Assembly: GCA_032988165.1 (NCBI GenBank)
Contig: JANTQF010000455.1
Location: forward strand, 1-24,158
Length of the DNA stretch: 24,158 nucleotides
Direction of reading: 5' to 3'
Source of the DNA: Emmonsiellopsis sp. PD_33
Taxonomy: Eukaryota; Ascomycota; Eurotiomycetes; Onygenales; Ajellomycetaceae
Shown: piece after piece, positions 18,510 through 24,158 of the stretch
How the letters are laid out: each line of letters begins with the position of its first letter
How positions within the stretch are numbered: position 1 is the first letter of the stretch
Position numbers and translations under genes: made by a program
The notes under the pieces: generated by a model
Databases searched by the model: none
What the model saw: only the letters and a program-made list of their open reading frames with translations
What the model was told of the DNA's origin: nothing

Positions 18510-21400
18510 ATGAGGCGGCATGGCAGAGGGAGTGGTGGTCCCGCCATCGTGGGCAGGTCCACCGTTCCGGGCGGCGATGCAATGTCTCTTATCCGAACGT
18601 TCAACTCTGAAACGAACCCGTCTCGGCCTGTGCGTCCCTCCCCATTGGCCTCATCGCAAATACAGGGCATGCCACTGGATCTCATCGACCGGATACGTTC
18701 GTTTCCTCTGTTTCAGTCGACGCCTGATTCTTTCCTAGCGGAAATTGGCTTGCATCTTCGCCCGCAAGTAAACTCGGTCAATGACTATATTTTGACGGAG
18801 GGTGATGACGCCAAAGCAATGTACTGGCTGGTTCGCGGTGCTGTTGCGGTAACGTCCAGAGATGGGGAAAGTGTATATGCAGAGTTGAAGCCGGGTGCTT
18901 TCTTTGGGGAAATCGGCGTGTTGATGGACCGGCCACGTACTGCTACAATTATTGCGCGAACGCGATGCTTACTTGTGGTGCTGACAAAGGAGGATTTCAA
19001 GAAGATTCTTCCTGCGTTTCCCGAGGTAGAGCGAGCTATCAGAGATGAGGCGGAGGAAAGACTATTGATTCTGGAAAGGAAGAAAAAGGAACCACAGCAA
19101 CCTCCCGAGGTTTTAGGAGCTCATAAGCGGGTATCTAAAAGAGTTCGTGATGCGTTATCTGGAGGCTTTAGTTTTGACGACGAAAACGATCGTGGGGGGA
19201 ACAGCTTTAGCAAAAAGCGCAAATCCCCCAGTCCAGGCCTAGCCGACCATTCGACTTCCAGTGCTCTTGCTAATGGGCTTGTCAACGTCCGGTTGCTTCT
19301 CAAGGAGTTACCATTGTTCGCCGGCCTCCCTTCTGATATTTTGCATTTTCTTGGGCTCAATGCACAACCCCGGACATACCCCCCTTTCACCGATATTATC
19401 CGACAAGACTCCCAAGGCCGCGAGATATACTTTATAGTACGAGGAGAGGTTGAAGTTTTGAATGAGAAGCCAGTGGGGCGCGGTACACGCCGTGGCACAG
19501 ATGCTGAGGGCCAACGAGAAGTCCAGGTTAAGGCTCGTCTCAAGGCCGGCCAATATTTCGGAGAGGTTGTCAGTCTATCCTTGGCTCCGCGCAGAACTGC
19601 AACTGTTCGTTCTGTCTCATCCGTTGAATGTTTAATGATCAGCGGTGAGGTTCTTGCGGAATTTTGGGACCGCTGCCCTAAACATATACGAGAGCAGGTT
19701 GAAAGCACTGCTAGAAAAAGATTGGTTACCGCGACGGATGGTGACGTTGAGATGGAAGATCCTGCTGATACAGTTCCACCCATGGATGAGCTAGTAATCA
19801 ATGAAAATTTTCATGGAACAGCTAGGAGGCAGTCGATGCCTTTGCTAACGCTTACAGAGACTGAATTGGATAGCCCGCACAAATCGAATATTCTTGACGA
19901 CCGGCCTATATTGAACCCCTCTGATCCCGATCCCTTTCTCAACGTTGGCTTGGACAATGTTCGCTCCAGATCACGACGTGGCTCTCTGGCGCCAATACTC
20001 CCCGATGACACTTCCTCGGGGCAACAGACTCGGGCCCAATCCCGGTCCGGCACCTCATCACCTTCAAGACCAACTTTTAATCCTTCTCCTCTCTTCCCCC
20101 CCAAACCAGCAATTGCTATCCGACGTACCGCCAAGCCTGATCGTGAATATCATCTGACAGATAGCATTCTGCTGGCCATACTTCAGTACCTTGACCTTCA
20201 TGATCTCCTTCGGGTTCGTGCTGTGTCTCGACACTGGTCTGACCTTACGAAATCTTCTCAGCTCCTGCATTTCTTGGATTTGAGCATATATAACCGGCGG
20301 CTTACGGATGAAGTGCTTGCAAATGTCATATGTCCTTTTGTGGGAGATCGACCTCGCGTTATTGACATGAATAACTGTTTTCATATCACCGATGAAGGAT
20401 TTAGAGTCTTGGCGAATACATGCAGTATCAACTTGAGAGCCCTGCGAATGAAAAGTGTATGGGATGTAACAGCTCCTGCCATTCTAGAAATGGCCAACAA
20501 AGCAAAATTCCTACAAGAAGTTGACTTGAGCAACTGTCGGAAGGTCAGCGACACGCTTCTTGCCCGAATTGTCGGATGGACTGTGGCGAATCCAGCTTTT
20601 GGACAGCAGCATGTCAATGGGAAAATTATTCAAAATGGGAAATGGACAGGGAAAGGGTTCGTCCAGAACCAGGTACAGACCACTGCTGGAACAGTTGTCG
20701 GTTGTCCTTATCTCAGGCGCATTACTTTGTCATATTGCAAACACGTTACCGACCGCTCTATGCACCACATCGCTAGTTATGCTGCCCCTCGACTCGAAGA
20801 AGTCGATCTGACAAGGTGCACGACTATCACCGATCAAGGGTTTCAATATTGGGGCAACGTACAGTTCCTTCGTTTAAGAAAACTTTGCTTGGCAGATTGC
20901 ACGTATCTAACCGATCATGCTATCATCCATCTCACGAATGCAGCCAAAGGGTTACAGGAACTTGACTTGGTACGTTTACCCGCCTCAGGGGTTTCCCCCT
21001 CCCCTTCCTCCCTAAACACACATATACTAATATGATGGGTTGGTCGTGCCTGTAGTCGTTTTGCTGTGCCCTGTCAGACACAGCTACTGAGGTTTTGGCC
21101 CTTGGTTGCCCTCAGTTGACGCACCTCAACCTATCATTCTGTGGCTCTGCCGTTTCAGATCCCTCCCTTCGCTGCATCGGCCTGCATCTTCTCCTTCTTC
21201 GCGAATTATCAGTCCGTGGCTGCGTTAGAGTTACCGGCACCGGGGTCGAATCAGTTGTTGATGGATGTAACTTGCTTCATGCTTTTGATGTCAGCCAATG
21301 CAAAAATCTGGCTCCTTGGTTGGAGTATGGCTGGCATAAGAGATATGGAGATAAGATACGGTTCGAGACTGTCGCACACAACGGGAAACTAATTCGATGA
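18510..21400 (+). CDS. Dual cyclic-nucleotide-binding, F-box and leucine-rich-repeat protein
   Basis: Exons 18510-20969 and 21056-21400 join in phase 0 to 934 residues. The 86-nt intron begins GTACGT, has TACTAAT and ends TAG. Cyclic-nucleotide-binding domain 1 (about 62-180) has the phosphate-binding cassette FFGEIGVLMDRPRTAT with Glu134 and Arg143. Domain 2 (about 265-400) has YFGEVVSL..APRRTAT with Glu352 and Arg361/362. An F-box (about 546-590) and AMN1-like leucine-rich repeats (about 595-920; LDLSIY, VDLSNCRKVSD, ITLSYCKHVTD, VDLTRCTTITD, LCLADCTYLTD, LNLSFC) follow. F-box proteins recruit substrates to SCF ubiquitin ligases, so a nucleotide-responsive substrate receptor is the natural inference. 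KKRK at 235-238 may be a nuclear signal; RRQS (439-442) and RRGS (489-492) fit protein kinase A sites. The start could lie further upstream. Confidence 0.88.
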
Positions 21401-23071
21401 CAACCCGAAGATATCCCTATCGTTCACTCACCCCAACTATCTAAGTGGTTATATGCAATCATTTAAACCTTCCTCTATTGCGCCGAGCTTTATATATAAC
21501 CCATATTTGCCTGGTTACCTAGCGAGCGACCCTCTTTCTCTAACAACCCATACCCCCCATTTTTTGGATTCCTAGCTGTTTAACTTCTTCTATCTTCGTG
21601 GCTTATCTTCCTTCTCTCTTTTCCTGCTGATTTATGACCGACACGATATTATCATCTTTTATCTGTACCCTACACCCTTTTTTTATCGTCTTTTTCTTGA
21701 CTTCTCTCCCACCCTGTATCAGCAGGGCTGGCATCCGAACCTAGAAGCACTGGCCGAATCCCAACTGATGCCGTCCGCGATACCTTCCAGGTCTCTTTTT
21801 ATGTCTTCTTTCTCATCCCCTCCTTCTTTTTATATTATTATTACTTTCTTGGCGTTTCATAGAGGACGGAGCACTGACAGGAGACTTGAATCTAAATTGA
21901 TCATAGTTGGTTGTTGTTTCGCCTCCTTGGTCAATGAGCACATCTACTCTGTATCTAACCAGGAAACACATTTCTTTCACATTTTGGGTCTGGTGACTCA
22001 AAGCACATTGCATGAATAAACGGGGACTTTCCTATGTCCTGGAGTCGCGAGGGGAATTCCTGTTCTTGTGTCACCATTTATCATTCACCTACTTGGTCAT
22101 TACCTGCCTTCTGGCACCGTTTTTATGTACCTTGTTACAAAAGGAAATACTTTTTACGTCACGCTCTGGTGCATTCCCTCGTTTTACGCTTTTCTCCGAA
22201 AGAGCCTTGGGGCGTTGATGTCGACAATCTCAAAGAGAATCGGGACATTCCTGAGTTTTTGTTTGGCTTAATGTGGCGATGGTGCAAGGCACTTTCCAAC
22301 GTCCTAAGAAAGGCGTTTTATCCCTTGTGCCGGGTAACAAGGAAACGGTGGAAAATGCCATTGTTTCTTTCTGACACAAAACTAATTGTTGTGAGTGGAC
22401 AAAGAAAAGGTCGATTCCGTTATGCTGACGATTCACAATTATCACCATCAAAGGCCCAGCCACGGCATTATCCACGCAAGACAGTTAACAAAAGGTGATC
22501 CGTGATGGGCCACAATTCGATTGTTCGGGTGAAGAAACTACACTCGAAATTCGCCCGCGAAGCCTTTGATGTCAAGGAAAGAGAAGAGACTGGGAACAGA
22601 ATATCTAAACTTACCTCAGCGTCCTGAGCTTTATCTATCAAAGCAACGCCGCGCACACACTACTGTCAACGTTCTGCAAGGCAAAGCGGAGACTGCCACA
22701 TGGTTTCGCTCGATTCCGTTCATTCTGATCATGTTTTGTCCCCGTTCATATACTTGGGAGTTCCCGGCGTGGAGAGATCACACAACCTATTCACGGGCTG
22801 GTGGGATATTTCGGAAGGGTTATATATTGCTTCTGGGATATCCATCGCTGTTTGCGTTATTCTCCATTTTCCATCTTTTTTCTCCCCATTACGCAGCCTG
22901 TGTATACCCCCCCCCCCTCTTGAATTACATACCGGCGCTCTTTACCATTCGGAATTATACTATTCGTGGCGATTACCTTCGCAGACTTGACTCAACACCG
23001 CTCGATCCCACTTCGCAGGCCTCATCCCGATAGTACTCCCAGAATCTTTCGCAGAGAATTCCCCTTCCGCC
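21401..23071. other. Intergenic region between the F-box gene and the Zn2Cys6 gene
   Basis: The left half is T/C-rich and probably holds the F-box gene 3' untranslated region. The right half is presumably the promoter and long leader of the transcription-factor gene. Plus-strand frames of about 154 codons exist at 22034-22498 and 22569-23033. Neither has a recognisable domain, and their Trp/Cys/Phe-rich composition looks noncoding. The second ends 38 bases before the regulator ATG and could act as an upstream ORF. Confidence 0.45.
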
Positions 23072-24158
23072 ATGACAACTCCGGACTCTACGAACCTCCC
23101 CGGGCACAATCCACCACCAGATGACCACATACCATCACCCCCAGAAAATACTGACGAACCTGCGTTACTCGGACATGAAGGGCTGGATCTGCTTTTTGGA
23201 GAATTCCAGGACCCGCAGATACAACATAACCAAGATCATGATTTTAGATATCCGTCCCTCCCAGGGCAACAGTGGCCGCCGTACAACCAAGACGCCCAGC
23301 CTTCCACCTCTCGCAAACGACCCGCAGACGACGTTGAGGGAGACGACGTCGAGGCGGAAGCCAGCCCACGCCCCGCTAAGAAACGAACGTCCGCAACCAA
23401 GGGAGGTAGCAAACCAAGATCGTCAAATAAACGTCTTTATCGAGACGGCCGGGTCATCCAAAACCAACAAAGCAACGAAAGCAACGAAAGCAACGGAAAC
23501 AATGGAAACAATGGAAACAACCAAGAGGTTCCAGGGGATGAAGGAAATGAGGAGCCACAGAAGAAAAAACGTACTCCCCAAGCCTGTAAGAATTGCAAGG
23601 TAGGTAAACCCTATTCCCATCTCCATTATCACAAGGTTCTATTTTACCACTCGCTCTATAAATACTCCCATTAAATATCCTGACCCACTTTACATCTCGT
23701 CAACACGGCTAATTATAAATCAAAAAATAGGCAAAAAAAATGAAATGTGACGCTGAGCCTGGACAGTGTCGTCCTTGCGCGAAGCAAGGCAAGGAATGCA
23801 TACAGACAGACCCTGTTACGGAGGTCGAATACACACGATATGAATGGCAGTCTCAGCAAGAAGAGATAAGGCATCTGAAAGCTCGAAATAGGGAGCTTGA
23901 GTCCCGTCTATATATCCTAGGTGATGCGCAAACTATTCGTGAGATGATGGAGAAACAGGAGGAGAAAAAAGTACGGCTCTGTTACCAAACCCTCCCCCTC
24001 CCATCCGCCTCTCCCTGGCTGCGCGAGAGGAAGAACCGACCACGAATTTGTTAGACTTTCTTCTTTCTCGATCAGAGATGCCCTTTCACCCCTTTCGTGG
24101 CTACAGACACGCATTGAACCAAATACTACGACCATTTTTGTATTGTCTTCTTGTCCGA
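23072..24158 (+). CDS. Zn2Cys6 fungal transcription factor, 3'-truncated by the window edge
   Basis: Exon 1 (23072-23599) and exon 2 (23731-23970) join in phase 0 across a 131-nt intron (GTAGGT...TAG). The joint protein starts with a Pro/Asp/Gln-rich tail carrying basic patches (RKRP, PAKKR). It then has an Asn-rich repeat (about 133-150) and a KKKR tract before the zinc cluster. The cluster is C172-X2-C175-X6-C182-X6-C189-X2-C192-X6-C199, the exact Zn2Cys6 (Gal4-type) spacing, and the intron falls right after the second Cys and its Lys. Residues about 210-256 (EIRHLKARNRELESRL and following) form a coiled coil typical of dimerisation. A donor GTACGG follows at 23971. The next exon is uncertain: an acceptor at 24106 would keep the frame open to the window end. 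Target genes are unknown. Confidence 0.85.
23471..23522 (+). repeat. 9-bp tandem repeat encoding an Asn-rich stretch
   Basis: Degenerate 9-base units (AGCAACGAA, then AACAATGGA) repeat about five times inside exon 1 of the Zn2Cys6 gene, encoding NESNESNGNNGNNGNN. Such coding repeats commonly vary in length between strains. Confidence 0.8.

Noticed and set aside
22034..22498. Plus-strand 154-codon frame after the F-box gene
   Set aside because: Trp/Cys/Phe-rich composition, no domain or splice pattern, and overlapping frames of similar quality; probably noncoding.
22569..23033. Plus-strand 155-codon frame just upstream of the Zn2Cys6 gene
   Set aside because: No recognisable domain and low-complexity Pro tract; more likely leader sequence, at most an upstream ORF.

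Overview
The window looks like nuclear DNA from a filamentous ascomycete (Pezizomycotina). Eurotiomycetes, possibly Onygenales, is my best guess but cannot be proven from sequence alone. The evidence is short introns (54-120 nt) with GTRNGT-type donors and CTAAC-like branch sites, pyrimidine- or purine-rich leaders, and a fungal gene set: a Zn2Cys6 regulator, a kinesin-8, fungal-type proline dehydrogenase, and a cyclic-nucleotide-binding F-box protein. I see no rRNA, tRNA, CRISPR or intact transposon.

Left part (1-9600, genes on the minus strand). Bases 1-1369 hold no recognisable gene but contain a 26-base G run. Next come a single-exon mitochondrial proline dehydrogenase (1370-2941), about 1.2 kb of repeat-rich, GATA-motif-rich upstream DNA, and a decayed phosphotransferase-like relic (4209-4728). 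A three-exon methionine sulfoxide reductase A (5213-6045) and a seven-exon major facilitator transporter (6702-8573) follow. The transporter has a 15-nt micro-exon and one intron whose donor reads GG instead of GT.

Middle (9613-15074). A kinesin-8 motor (9613-12679, one intron) is followed by a small acidic-tailed protein whose only intron lies directly after the ATG (13576-14091). That gene is divergent, across about 310 bp with a CCAAT box and a TGACGTC motif, from a Tim17/22/23-like membrane protein (14401-15074).

Right part (15075-24158, genes on the plus strand). A proline-rich orphan protein (15379-16449) is followed by about 2 kb without a confident gene. Then comes a 934-residue protein with two cyclic-nucleotide-binding domains, an F-box and leucine-rich repeats (18510-21400), possibly with unannotated 5' exons from 18207. 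The last gene is a Zn2Cys6 transcription factor running off the right edge (23072-end).

The genes are mostly independent housekeeping or regulatory loci, not an operon-like cluster or biosynthetic cluster. I found no clear new defence or mobile system. The most unusual items are the cyclic-nucleotide/F-box architecture, the broken splice donor in the transporter, and the phosphotransferase relic.
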